64,000 bases of DNA, taken from NCBI RefSeq assembly GCF_000972845.2, contig NC_040020.1, forward strand, positions 1,798,669-1,862,668. The letters are read 5' to 3'. Of the stretch, positions 54,201 through 63,480 are shown in pieces (the first letter of the stretch is position 1; every line of letters begins with the position of its first letter). A program made the translations under genes and the position numbers. This DNA is from Larimichthys crocea (lineage: Eukaryota; Chordata; Actinopteri; Sciaenidae). The notes beneath the pieces were generated by a model. It was not told the origin of the DNA. It searched no databases and worked only from the letters and a program-made list of their open reading frames with translations.

Positions 54201-55785
54201 AAAAATCTTATTTGTGCCGCAACAAATAATTTTAGGAACGTTTTGGTGTCCTGAAGAAAGCTTTAATTGCAGCACAACTCTCATAACATATTTTTCTTGT
54301 AAAATACTTTAATTCTGGGTCTTTACAACCCAGAATTAACTGTGACATAACTTCAGAGCACATATTTTCCAAGGCAGTGCAGTATATTTTGTTAAAAATC
54401 CCCCTGAAGTCTCCCTTTGGTCCAATAAAAAAAAGTGTTTTTTAAAAGAGATGAGAGGAGCAGATGTGTTGGGCATTATTAAAACATTAACTCTTCCTAC
54501 TTAGGCTGCACTGTTTGTTTGTCCTTTTTTTTAAAAAATTCCTCCAGTCGATTTTTCCAGATGGCTGCCTATCGTAGCAGATGCAAAAGTTGCAGAAATT
54601 ACATGAGCACAATTTTTAAGACCCTTAAAAGTTGTTCCTCCGTCCACTTTATGCAATAAACTCTCAGTATTCTGACATAAAATATGATAAATGTCGCGCA
54701 CTGAAAAAGTGTGTTTCATTACTGCGTCATTCATGAAATATATTGTTTTTTTTTATTACGGACAGGGCAGATTTTTTTTTCCTTTACAACTAAAATGCCG
54801 CATAAAAAGTATATGATCCTCCTCCACACTTAGTTTTATTTCCTCATGTTTTATACCCCAAAGTGTAAGAGAAAGTATGATACAGGCTTTTCACCATCAC
54901 TCTACCGTACTGCACGTCTTTCTCTGTTCAGGTTTGGGCATAGCCTCTCTGCTCATTGCCCTCACGGTTCGAATCCTGTTCACCTTCGTCTGTGTGTTGT
55001 GCGCGGGCTTCAACATGAGGGAGAAGGTGTTCATCGCCCTAGCGTGGATGCCCAAAGCCACAGTGCAGGTATGTGAGAGTGTTATTTTTTTTTAATGTAT
55101 GCAAATGTTTCTGGTAAATGTCATTTCTGAATGAGAACAAACAAGAAACGTGTGTGTCCTTGTCTTCATCAGGCAGCTATTGGCTCCACAGCTTTAGACA
55201 TGGCCAGAACAAAGGAGGACAAGCAGCTGCAGAAGTACGGCATGGATGTGCTGACCGTGGCTGTCCTGTCCATCCTTCTCACGGCTCCTGTAGGAGCTCT
55301 TATCATAGGGCTCACTGGACCTCGCCTTCTCCAAAAACCAAAGAGCTCAGCCTGTGGTGAGCGGGTGAAACCCACTTTATCATCTTTTTTCTTGGGTATG
55401 TACGTAAAATTTAAAATTCAACAATTCAAAAAACCCCAGCCCAGCACCCTCGGTGAACCTCGCCTCATGGTAGTGTGAGTAGTGTACGTCCTCCCCTGCA
55501 GAGCTTTTCCCTATTTCGCTTTTGTGATAGACGGACGAGGATTTGCATAGCTTTAGAGTGCTCCTGTTTACCCTGCCATCCATGCCTTCATGTCTTTTAC
55601 ATCCACACAACAGCGGCATTGTGGCCGATAACCACAGTGCAAAAGTTCTGCTTTTGTTTTGTTTGCATGTGAATCTAAACGGCGTGTATTCAGTCTCTCG
55701 TTTTTTTCCTCCATCTACCCCAGGCACGGCAGCGGCGGGCGAAGACGACGAAGAAACTCCCATCACCTACGAGAGCACGCTCTGA
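48116..55785 (+). CDS. slc9b2: SLC9B2 (NHA2), Na+(Li+)/H+ exchanger; 12 coding exons
   Basis: Exons 48116-48238, 49040-49241, 49474-49644, 51458-51600, 51705-51832, 52522-52697, 53092-53198, 53576-53725, 53838-53946, 54932-55068, 55173-55356 and 55724-55785 join to 1692 nt, giving 563 aa (human about 537). A CPA2-family electroneutral cation/proton antiporter of plasma, endosomal or mitochondrial membranes. Seen here: a Pro/Ser-rich N-terminal tail (11-27), a PCPPRGLLASL entry near 96-105, multi-pass hydrophobic core from about 109 to 535, the cation-site pair Asp296-Asp297 in AAGSFDDILAITGF, Arg450 and Lys478 (WMPKATVQ) matching functionally important basic residues of human NHA2, and an acidic C-terminus GEDDEETPITYESTL. 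The ATG is in a good Kozak context (GTAGCCATGG). Human has a tandem SLC9B1; no second copy is here. Confidence 0.97.
48239..49039 (+). other. slc9b2 intron 1
   Basis: gtattg...cag; no repeats or exons recognised. Confidence 0.8.
49040..49241 (+). CDS. slc9b2: slc9b2 coding exon 2 (aa 42-109)
   Basis: Acceptor cttccccag, donor gtaagc. Encodes HLNVNQIQVVVRRCSTPNVT to LLASLVTK. Cytosolic tail, ending near TM1. Confidence 0.92.
49474..49644 (+). CDS. slc9b2: slc9b2 coding exon 3 (aa 109-166)
   Basis: Acceptor ctctccag, donor gtaagg. Encodes VVWSITEDECLPGGNLFGIT and the ALLGGKLVALIRLPKLPP turn, strongly NHA2-like. Confidence 0.95.
49645..51457 (+). other. slc9b2 intron 3
   Basis: gtaagg...cag; the largest slc9b2 intron, holding a hAT-like MITE at 50801-51302. 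Confidence 0.85.
50801..51302. mobile_element. hAT-like MITE with exact 8-bp target-site duplication
   Basis: 502 bp from CAGTGTTGTAGTACTCGAGA to ..GGTCCAACACTG. The 8-bp termini CAGTGTTG/CAACACTG are perfect inverse complements. Both flanks are GTGATCAC (50793-50800 and 51303-51310), an 8-bp direct repeat as made by hAT transposases. GGTCTTGGTCTC-type words occur near both ends. An inner CACCAGTGTTTCCC at 50950 may be a nested second element. Confidence 0.8.
51458..51600 (+). CDS. slc9b2: slc9b2 coding exon 4 (aa 166-213)
   Basis: Acceptor tttgcag, donor gtacgc. Encodes GMLLMGFLLRNIPVITDGVY to LARAGLGLDPT. Confidence 0.95.
51705..51832 (+). CDS. slc9b2: slc9b2 coding exon 5 (aa 214-256)
   Basis: Acceptor gttggcag, donor gtaaat. 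Encodes ALKKLKAVCIRVAAGPCIIE to WVWGFILG. Confidence 0.95.
51833..52521 (+). other. slc9b2 intron 5
   Basis: gtaaat...cag; a short TAGG repeat near 52238; nothing else recognised. Confidence 0.8.
52522..52697 (+). CDS. slc9b2: slc9b2 coding exon 6 (aa 256-315)
   Basis: Acceptor ctttgcag, donor gtaaag. Encodes GAVSPAVVVPSMLLLQ and AAGSFDDILAITGF with the Asp296-Asp297 ion site. Confidence 0.97.
52698..53091 (+). other. slc9b2 intron 6
   Basis: gtaaag...cag; nothing recognised. Confidence 0.8.
53092..53198 (+). CDS. slc9b2: slc9b2 coding exon 7 (aa 315-350)
   Basis: Acceptor ccttccag, donor gtgagc. Encodes GSTWYNLLRGVLEVGGGMVI to QYFPSVDQ. Confidence 0.95.
53199..53575 (+). other. slc9b2 intron 7
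   Basis: gtgagc...tag; open frames inside have no homology signal. Confidence 0.8.
53576..53725 (+). CDS. slc9b2: slc9b2 coding exon 8 (aa 351-400)
   Basis: Acceptor ctcctag, donor gtacgt. Encodes KHIVMKRSFLVLGMSVFAVF and GFPGSGGLCTLVLAFLAGLG. Confidence 0.95.
53838..53946 (+). CDS. slc9b2: slc9b2 coding exon 9 (aa 401-437)
   Basis: Acceptor gtcttcag, donor gtgaga. Encodes ARVEEVVGWAWDIFQPLLFG and LIGAEIRVSE. Confidence 0.95.
53947..54931 (+). other. slc9b2 intron 9
   Basis: gtgaga...cag; A/T-rich with several homopolymers and a 12-bp-stem hairpin at 54309-54339. Confidence 0.8.
54309..54339. repeat. perfect 12-bp inverted repeat
   Basis: TTAATTCTGGGT, 7-nt loop CTTTACA, ACCCAGAATTAA. Confidence 0.95.
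54932..55068 (+). CDS. slc9b2: slc9b2 coding exon 10 (aa 437-482)
   Basis: Acceptor ctgttcag, donor gtatgt. Encodes GLGIASLLIALTVRILFTFV (Arg450) and FNMREKVFIALAWMPKATVQ (Lys478). Confidence 0.95.
55173..55356 (+). CDS. slc9b2: slc9b2 coding exon 11 (aa 483-544)
   Basis: Acceptor cttcatcag, donor gtgagc. Encodes AAIGSTALDMARTKEDKQLQ and the final TM ending in TGPRLLQK. Confidence 0.95.
55357..55723 (+). other. slc9b2 intron 11
   Basis: gtgagc...cag; nothing recognised. Confidence 0.8.
55724..55785 (+). CDS. slc9b2: slc9b2 coding exon 12 (aa 544-563, stop)
   Basis: Acceptor taccccag. Encodes GTAAAGEDDEETPITYESTL and TGA at 55783-55785. Confidence 0.92.
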
Positions 55786-56710
55786 CGCCGTGCGTCTTCG
55801 TCAAGCGAGCGAGGACATTTTAAGAAGGTGCTCTCACACCTCTGACATTTGAGCGACTCTCTTTGTCTCTCTGTCTGCCCGTCGGCTCCTGGTGCTCGCC
55901 ATGCTGCAGGAACACATGAAATCACTCTGTATTTATAGCCTCTTAGGGGTTTCCCAAACCAACGACCTCCACCTCAACGTCTGCACTGTCGAGCTGCGTG
56001 AACATTAACACATGCAGCGTTTTTTTTTGCTTTTGATCCTAAATGAATGTTTGATCAGAGATATCAGTGTGAGGTATGAATATGGTTTCTATTTTTGTAA
56101 AGGTGGATATCGTTTCTGCCCGTCAGATTTACTAAATCCACTGTTTGCCCATTTTTTACGGCCACATTTACATAAATGTATCTAGACTTGAAAAGGTGGG
56201 AAATCTGTACTTTCCTTTAGAGGACGGCACACACTGATGTCTGTAGGTGTTCTGCAGTCAGTACGATACTTTTTATCGCTTTGTGTTTGTGTGTATGTTT
56301 TAATGAAATGTGTATTAGAGAAGGGTTTATGTAGTCTACAGTGACTCAGGAGATCAGAGCTTTCTATCGATTTATATCACGATGCTGCTAAAACGACTAC
56401 GCTCACTACGTCCGCTTCCATTACCATCGACGCTCGACAATTATCACGTCCAAAACATCTACGTAAACCCACCTTTTTAAAAGTTTTATTGTAAAGTAGG
56501 TTTTTCACGTTTGTTACATATTTGATTTTTTTTCTTTTTCTATTACAAAAGTATGCAGTGTAACTTAAGAACGTTTTAATTTGTCTGAGTTTATTTAAAT
56601 TCAAAAAGTCCTTGTGTATTATTAGTAATTTATGAAAGATTTACATGATTGAACATTAGTTTTTTACTGAATATTCTTTGAGCAATAAATGATAGAACAT
56701 ACCAAGAATT
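55786..56710 (+). other. slc9b2 3' UTR with AATAAA at 56684-56689
   Basis: Non-coding from the TGA to a canonical AATAAA in GAGCAATAAATGATAG. About 0.9 kb, a plausible 3' UTR length. Confidence 0.6.
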
Positions 56711-58115
56711 GTTCTCTGTCTCTCTGGTGGAATTATTACACGACGAAAGCCTGAACACAGTTTGTACAATTTGACTTAATTTATGTTTTATAATATCTTT
56801 AATTCAGGTCACTGTATTGTCAACTCTAGTGTTTTGGTCCATTGAATGTTCTGTCACAGGCATAGAACCCTCAGCAGACCTGAGTTTTCACTTATCTAGT
56901 GAAGTCTGGATGGACTGGCACAGTTTTGTAGCCCTTCATGGCTCTCGGAGGACGTATCCTGCTGACCTGTGCTGTCTGACTTTTAATCTAGAGCCATCAT
57001 TAGGTCAAACATTTTATCTGTCTATAACCAAATATGTGAAAAACTTCTATCAATCCTATTTGCCTCAGCTGTATACTGTGCTAATACACCGTGTTTTGGG
57101 GCCATACTGACGGAAGTGCCTAAAACAATGCACTATTGTAGAAATATGAATCTTAATTCAAGTTTTACGTGACTCAAGCTGACATGAAGTGTTTCCCAAT
57201 CATAGCGGCGAAAGAAGGGAATGAAGCACAGTCATTCATAAAAATACAGATCTGACAATAAAGGTCATTTATGTAAAAAATATTGCTGATGAATTTAAAA
57301 GGAAAAAAAAAAAAAAAACTCCAGCTGGAAATCAACTATATACAGCTATTATGACAATACAGAGGCAAGACAAATGAACGGTACAGAGCAAAATGCAGAA
57401 GTTAAGTTCAGAAACCTCAACAGAGCCGTGAGGTGGATAGATTCAGTGGTGCAGCGGTTTGAAATGTTTGCAGGTGACGGTCAAACTCAAATGTTTAAAG
57501 GCTATGAACAAAACTCATCTGAAGAAGAACGAGTGGCCTCCCATACACACAATAACTTAGAAAGGGAATATTTCTCAACCTCAAAAGTGCGGACATGGTA
57601 ATATGTGACACGCTGACACAAGGCTGGCTGTTAAATAATACCAAAGAATTGACCAAGATGAAGACATGCACATGTACAGAATGTTGATACAGGTCGGACT
57701 AGTAAAACAGGGAAAAAAAAAAACATACATTGTTAAATCATAAAGTCACTGCAATTGTTTCAAGTTTTCCCCTCAGAAAGTGGTCCCGATGGCAAAGTGT
57801 GGATTTGGAAAAAGACGGAGACTAAAGTTTTACAGTCGTATAAAAAGGGGATGCTTCTTTTAACCGACAAAAGTGAACAGTGAAGAATGTGCCATAAAAA
57901 AAAAAACCTTTAACCGCACAACCTAAAATACAGTTTTCACACATTTAGACTGTGGGCGTTTTGTATTTTAGGTGCGTTAGGACCACTTCAAATAAAGACC
58001 AACATTAATGTAACACCACAGAGAAATAGAAAAAAAAAAAAAAAAGGAAGTACAGCTGAGAAATAAAAAAACTGAAGGCTGGGTAGGTGAAAGGAAGACT
58101 CCCATCAGTGGTCGA
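56711..58115 (-). other. spacer between convergent slc9b2 and cisd2; cisd2 3' UTR
   Basis: No supported protein gene. Several A-runs (57301-57319, 57710-57724, 58030-58045). Part of it must be cisd2 3' UTR (minus strand), but I could not place its poly(A) signal. Confidence 0.5.
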
Positions 58116-58205
58116 TTACAGTATCTTCTTTTTGAGTATGAGCGGTCCCACGTTGTCGCCAGTTAGCTCATTATGCTTTAAGTGTGACTTGTCGCAGACA
58201 GGAAA
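58116..58205 (-). CDS. cisd2: cisd2 coding exon 3 (aa 107-135, stop)
   Basis: Acceptor ctgttccag. Encodes [20 protein letters not shown] and [12 protein letters not shown] at 58118-58116. Ligands Cys110 and His114. Confidence 0.97.
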   Translation of the reverse strand, partial: FPVCDKSHLKHNELTGDNVGPLILKKKIL

Positions 58206-60663
58206 CTGGAACAGGAAAAAACATAACATTATCTGATCGGCAAGACGATTGGAGCGTTAAACTTCTGAACTTCCTGAAGTAAAAAGAAAACATACAAAAA
58301 CAGATAAATTGCTGCATTAATAATGAAAACACAACGTGTAAGAAGAGTAATACATCTCATTTCAGCAGGTGTCTCCATACAGAGGAGGTCAGGCCCGACT
58401 TACTGTTTTGGAGCGCCAGCAGCGACAGTAACACACATTCGCGCTGTTCAGGTCCTCGATGTCTATCTCGTTCACCACTTTTGGGTTCTCTTTCTGGATC
58501 TTCAGGTTGATCAGGCTGTCCTTCTGTTTCTTCTTCTTGGGCAGGAATGGGCGAATGGTCAGATAGCCCAGCAGAGCCAGGATACCCAGGAGGGGCAGCA
58601 ACCGGAGCCACTCGGACACTGAAAGACACATGACAAGAATCGCTAAAAACACAGACATACTTTAGAAGGGTGTTCGGTTTTCATGTGTTACTGGAAGCTC
58701 TGAAATCTCACACTTCAGTTCAGAGGTCTATATGCTGACAGGAGGTGCTGCGTTTGTGTGTTTGGTGTGGCACAACTAACACACAAGGCAACGCGTGGTA
58801 ACTGTTGCACCAGCTGGAGCTGCATTTCTACTCCATTACTGCGCTTGACCATTGCAACATCTCACATGAGCAGCTATCAGAGAGGGGGGGAGTCCAGAAA
58901 AGTGCTGTGGGAAAACCCATCACTCAGTCCACCATACATGGGGAGGAGAGGACAGACAAGTGGAGCACACGGAGGATTAACCACAGTGATGTAAATTACT
59001 GACAGTGAACTTCTCTGGAACTTTTCATCATGCTCTTACAGCAATTCAAATACTTCCGATTTGATGTCTAATGAAACATCCTTAATCTCTTTTAGGGATT
59101 ATATTTCATGCTTATATCTTTCATCTTCTAAATCTGCACAGACTGATCAGAAACAGGTTTTAACTTCGGTCAGCATCTGGAAACATCTAACTAAATTAAA
59201 AAGCCAGTTGAGCTTTTTCACAGCGAGCCGTTCTAATGTGAAATAGTCGGGTTAATGCAGGCGTTTCCAATGAACGCTGCAGCCGTTGGCTCACCGGAAA
59301 GGGCGTCGCAGCAATAAATTTAACTGAACCTTAATCGTGTTTACCCTGCTATCCCGTGTCAAAACGTCTGCTGTGAAAAAGGGTCGACTTTCACAAGCTT
59401 TATCAATGACATCAAAGTCTCCGCTTTAGGTTCAAGGAGGTTTCTCTCACGTCAAGTGTTACATAGTTACATACATAGGCTACATTTGACACTTTCTACA
59501 GATCTGTGTGTTGTGTTAAGCTGAAGTGGACTTTTCTAAACCACTGCCGGTACTTACTCTACTGGAAGCTCTGCGGACTGTTGATCAGTTAAGTCAGTGA
59601 ATGGTTGTTGCGTCCCGTTGTTACGAGTTGCAAATAAACCTCATGAATCAGCTTTTGTGTTCTCGAGTCAACAGGTTTCCGCAGATGCCACGTGATGATA
59701 AAACATGAACCAGGTGATCTGAGATGAGATAGACCTTCGGTTCACCTGAGGGGAGAATGTTGCAACTGCTGCAAAAATGTAAATGCAAATTTTTTCATCA
59801 TTGCACCTCGTTCGAGTCACATGGCAAGCTAAGAGTCTTTGCTTGTTATTTGATGACCACTAATAAATTAAACGATTTGTATTTAGGGGCAAGTAAAAAA
59901 TTGACTTTTGCATTTCTGACCCACTTTCCCCGATTAAAAACTTTCTGACATTTAAGACATCCTTCCCTCTCTGTAATCTGACACAAACACGGTAAATTAC
60001 TTTTTGCACTTGTTGCACATTATTTAACTGTAAATTGGAACTTTTATATATCTCTTATTTATATATATATTGTTCTTTATAGGTGACTACTTGTTACTTA
60101 CTTAACATATGTNNNNNNNNNNATGTCGTTTGGTTGTTTGTTTTTACCTGGAGTATTGTAACCAAGTATTTCTGATTCTGATTAATCGCGGATTGTGGCT
60201 GACATGCAGTACACTCAATAAGGTCAGTGTCGTCGCAGAAACCAGCCGAGAAAACTTTTATGATCCCACTGATATCAACACAACGACTGGCCATTTATTA
60301 TCTATGAATCTATCTATCTTGATTTAATGACCTGTAAAAACACCGAAAACGTGAAAATCATAAAAAAAACCATCATAATTTACCTACAGGCCAAAGTGAC
60401 AAGTATTAATTCAACACCAGCTTTTATAAACTTTTATAAACCATCAACTGTTTGACACTTAAGTTATGTGTTTGGTTGTGACCGCTTTTTAATGTTTAAC
60501 CTGTTTTTTAATGTTGTATTCTTGTAATTGATACTTTTATGGTTCTTTTGTTTCATGCTGTCTACTCTCATTTATTGTAAGGTGACAGAAAGGCGCCTAT
60601 GAAATAAATGTATTATTTTATTATTCATTATTGATCATCTATCTATTATCTATCTATCATCTA

Positions 60664-60700
<37 letters not shown>

Positions 60701-62446
60701 AAAACACCAGAAAACAGTGAAATGATAAAAAAAAAAAACATATATTCCTCAGGCCAAAGTGACAAGTTTGAAATTTAATTCCATTATTCAACACCCGCTT
60801 ATAAGCTTTTATAAACCATTAACTGTTTGACACTTTGGGGTCAAAACACTGAGAGTGTGTGTGTGTGACATGGTTTTTAATGTTTGCTCTTTAATCTTTT
60901 TGTTTTATTGCTGTCTACTCTCATTTATTGTAAGGTGACAAATGAAATAAAATGTATTATTATTATTATTATTAGTAGTGTAGTATTAGTATATTAGTAT
61001 TATTATTATTATTTTATTATATTCTGACTGTGCTCATTTGCTGGTGTGACAAGATGAGCTGCTAAAAGACAAACACAGCACACAGAGGACAGCTACTCTC
61101 ACACACTTTCTGGTTTTAAAACGCCTGTTGCTTTATATAAACATGAAACTAGTTTAAAGGATGAGACTGAGCTCAGACTCGCTGTATCAGGTCTGGTTGA
61201 AGGCCAGCTAAGGCACAGAGCTAACTTCATGGTTGAAGTACGACTCATCCTCACACAGTCAGAGCAACAACAACACACGTGCAGTTCATTTTACCTGTCA
61301 ACCTCGCAAATCCGCCGATAGTCCGCAGCGGGAGCTTTGAGGTAGGGCGTGGTCAGCACTCAATGTGCGTGAATCCTATTTTCTGAGGTTGCATTTTTTT
61401 TCCATTTTTTTTCTTCTCCCCTCCCTTCCTCCCCATCTCCTTTTTTTCTCCCCCACAGTCCCCTCAACAACATCCCTACGTTCTGCCCTTTCTCTTTCCT
61501 TCCCCGTTCAATTCTTTTTCGTCCATATCTTCGCCGGGCTCTTCTTAGGCTGCAGTTCTTGGACTTTAAATATTCCTTAAATACTTCTAAAAACCATCTG
61601 AGCCGCTAGGTGTAGAGGTTTTCTTGTTGTGTTTGACTTGAAGACGTCCTTTGTTAGTCTCATGTACATTGCGTTGTTTCTTAGCGTAAGGGAGGGGGAT
61701 GTCCGCCCCGTGTGCGTTAAGTCCTATCACCGTGAGCCAGGGGGGGAAGCTGCGTAAACCGCCTTCGGAATACGCCTAGCTGAGGTTTAGTGCGTGGTCC
61801 AATCAGCGTGAGAGGAGCGGTGGCCTCTCGATTGGACAGCTCGTTCGTGTTCTGGTGCGTTTAAGTCCTCGTTAATTCCGGCTTTTTTAAGACTGTAAAT
61901 TAATACGGTAAAAAGTCAAACCCACTGCCTTCATTACAACAGCACATGGTTACTTTGGTATCTTGAAACTACATCATCTTCATCATCTCCAAACTAACCT
62001 CTCTCTTAAATCTTAAACAGTTCTATGGTTTTTCACTTTAAAACGGCTTCAGGTCCATCTAGTTACAGTTAATACAAGGTGCACCCAAAGGCAGCCGGAG
62101 CTCTCTTATTAATAACACTGGTTATATGAGGCCATTGTGTGGCAGGCTTTGCTGGCTTGTTTGCACATTGATTGTAGTTGCTGCATTTGCTGTTAGGAGA
62201 AACAATCAGACATTCACGTCGGGTGTTTATCTAATCATTCTTATTTATATATATTGTTCTTTATAAATGACTACTTGTTTAACATATGTCGTTTTGGTTT
62301 GTTTGTATACCTGGAGTATTGTAACAAAAATTATTTCCCCCTGGGATTATTATAGTATTTCTGATTCTGATTAATCGTGGCTGATATGCAGTACACTCAG
62401 TCAGCCTGAGAAACTTATATATCATTACCACAGATAAACACAATTT

Positions 62447-62512
<66 letters not shown>

Positions 62513-63230
62513 GATTAATTTGTCCTGTAAAAACACCAGAAAACAGTGAAAAATATCCATTATAATTTACCTACAGGCCAAAGTGACAAGTTTGAAATTT
62601 AATTCCATTATTCAACACCAGCTTTTATAAGCTTTTATAAACCATTAAGTGTTTGACACTTTGGGGTCAAAACACTGAAGTTATGTGTTTGTGTGTGACA
62701 TGGTTTTTAATGTTTGCTCTTTAATCTTTTTATTTCATTTGCTGTCTACTCTCATTTATTGTAAGGTGACATCATGAAATAAATGTATTATTATTAGTAT
62801 TAGTATTAGTAGTATTAGTATTATTATTATTATTCTGACAGTGCATCATTTTGCTGGTGTGCCAGACTGAGCTGCTAAAAGACAAACACAGCACACAGAG
62901 GACAGGCTACAACTCCTGCACACACTTTCTGGTTTTAAAACGCTTGCTTGCTTTATAATAAACATGAAACTACTTTAAAGGATGAGGACTGAGCTGAGAC
63001 TCAGCTGTATCAGGTCTGCTCTGAAGGCCAGCTAAAGGCACAGAGCTAACTTCATGTGCTGAAGTTCACGACTCATCCTCACACAGTCGGAGCAGTGCAA
63101 CAACAACACAGCTGCAGTTCATTTTACCTGTCAACCTTGCAAATCCGCCGATAGTCTCCGGCAGCGGGAGCTTCTTGAGGTAGGCTGGCAGCTGGACTTT
63201 AATTATCCTTGAAATACTTTCTAAAACCAT
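58116..63230 (-). CDS. cisd2: CISD2 (NAF-1/Miner1), 2Fe-2S CDGSH protein; 3 coding exons
   Basis: Minus-strand exons 63230-63128, 58618-58404 and 58205-58116 join to 408 nt, giving 135 aa, the same length as human CISD2. It is an ER/mitochondrial outer-membrane-anchored homodimeric iron-sulfur protein involved in Ca2+ and autophagy control; loss in humans causes Wolfram syndrome 2. Seen here: [20 protein letters not shown] amphipathic N-terminus, TM anchor [18 protein letters not shown] (about 37-54), [14 protein letters not shown], and the cluster ligands Cys99, Cys101, Cys110, His114 in [10 protein letters not shown] and FPVCDKSH. The C-terminus is [10 protein letters not shown]. Cys97 is an extra cysteine next to the cluster, whereas human Cys92 is Asn here. 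Convergent with slc9b2 as in mammals. Confidence 0.96.
58404..58618 (-). CDS. cisd2: cisd2 coding exon 2 (aa 35-106)
   Basis: Acceptor gtctttcag, donor gtaagt. Encodes [20 protein letters not shown] through [12 protein letters not shown]; cluster ligands Cys99 and Cys101. Confidence 0.97.
58619..60039 (-). other. cisd2 intron 1, part nearest exon 2
   Basis: No exon recognised. The rest of intron 1 is made of the duplicated segments described separately. Confidence 0.7.
60113..60122. other. assembly gap (10 N)
   Basis: Ten N inside the first block of duplicated copy A; the equivalent site in copy B (about 62290) is continuous. Confidence 1.
60636..60700. repeat. (ATCT)n microsatellite
   Basis: Interrupted then pure ATCT units. 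Confidence 0.97.
60956..61020. repeat. (ATT)n/(AGT)n microsatellite
   Basis: ATT units with AGT variants; counterpart at 62785-62834. Confidence 0.95.
61295..61597 (-). pseudogene. broken second copy of cisd2 exon 1
   Basis: Minus strand: ATG at 61597-61595, followed by a frame that fails within a few codons through one-base indels. Homology stops at about 61549 and resumes at 61345 after ~203 bp of unrelated pyrimidine-rich sequence, ending in the retained GTTGACAG/gtaaaa donor. It cannot encode the CISD2 N-terminus. Either an error-rich duplicate allele or a real degenerate duplication. Confidence 0.8.
61798..61840. promoter_or_regulatory. duplicate of the cisd2 CCAAT-box pair (copy A)
   Basis: CCAAT at 61799-61803 and ATTGG at 61831-61835, matching 63435-63471 in copy B. 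Confidence 0.5.
62450..62512. repeat. (ATCT)n microsatellite
   Basis: About 15 pure ATCT units. Confidence 0.98.
62785..62834. repeat. (ATT)n/(AGT)n microsatellite
   Basis: ATT and AGTATT units; counterpart of 60956-61020. Confidence 0.95.
63128..63230 (-). CDS. cisd2: cisd2 coding exon 1 (aa 1-34, intact copy)
   Basis: ATG at 63230-63228. Encodes [20 protein letters not shown] and [14 protein letters not shown], then one base G and donor gtaaaa. This copy, not the broken one at 61295-61597, gives an open frame in phase with exon 2. Confidence 0.93.
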
Positions 63231-63419
63231 CTTGAGCCGCTCAGTGTAGCAGGTTTTTTGTTGTGTTTGACTTGAAGAGTTCCTGTGGCTTCGTTCATGT
63301 CATTGCGTTCGTTTCTTAGCGTAAGGAGGGGGATGTCCGCCCCGGTGCGTAAGCTCCTATCACCGTGAGCCAGGCGGGGGAAGCTGCGTAAACCGCCTTC
63401 GTGAATACGCATAGCATGA

Positions 63420-63480
63420 CGGTTTAGTGCGTGGCCAATCAGCGTCCGAGGAGCTGGTGGCTCCTGATTGGACAGCTCGA
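63420..63480. promoter_or_regulatory. cisd2 core promoter candidate with opposed CCAAT boxes
   Basis: CCAAT (63435-63439, in GGCCAATCAGCG) and inverted ATTGG (63467-63471, in TGATTGGACAGC), 200-240 bp upstream of the cisd2 ATG in CpG-bearing, TATA-less sequence. Opposed NF-Y sites fit a bidirectional promoter; in human CISD2 is head-to-head with UBE2D3. No ube2d3 exon is visible before the window ends. Confidence 0.5.

Larger units (their letters stand above)
60040..62237 (-). repeat. duplicated cisd2 5' segment, copy A (contains a broken exon 1)
   Basis: Collinear with 62238-63870: shared TGACATGCAGTACACTCA-like, ATCT and ATT repeats, CAGGCCAAAGTGACAAGT, TGAGCTGCTAAAAGACAAAC, exon 1 and promoter blocks. 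Frequent one-base indels between the copies. The ATCT-flanked 300-bp part occurs twice inside copy A (60334-60630 and 60700-60960). A 10-N gap lies near its left edge. Confidence 0.85.

Noticed and set aside
58323..58622. Plus-strand open frame over cisd2 exon 2
   Set aside because: Antisense shadow; the minus strand encodes CISD2 with correct splice sites.
61295..61597. Second functional cisd2 gene
   Set aside because: Only exon 1 is repeated; it is frameshifted and interrupted, and exons 2-3 occur once.
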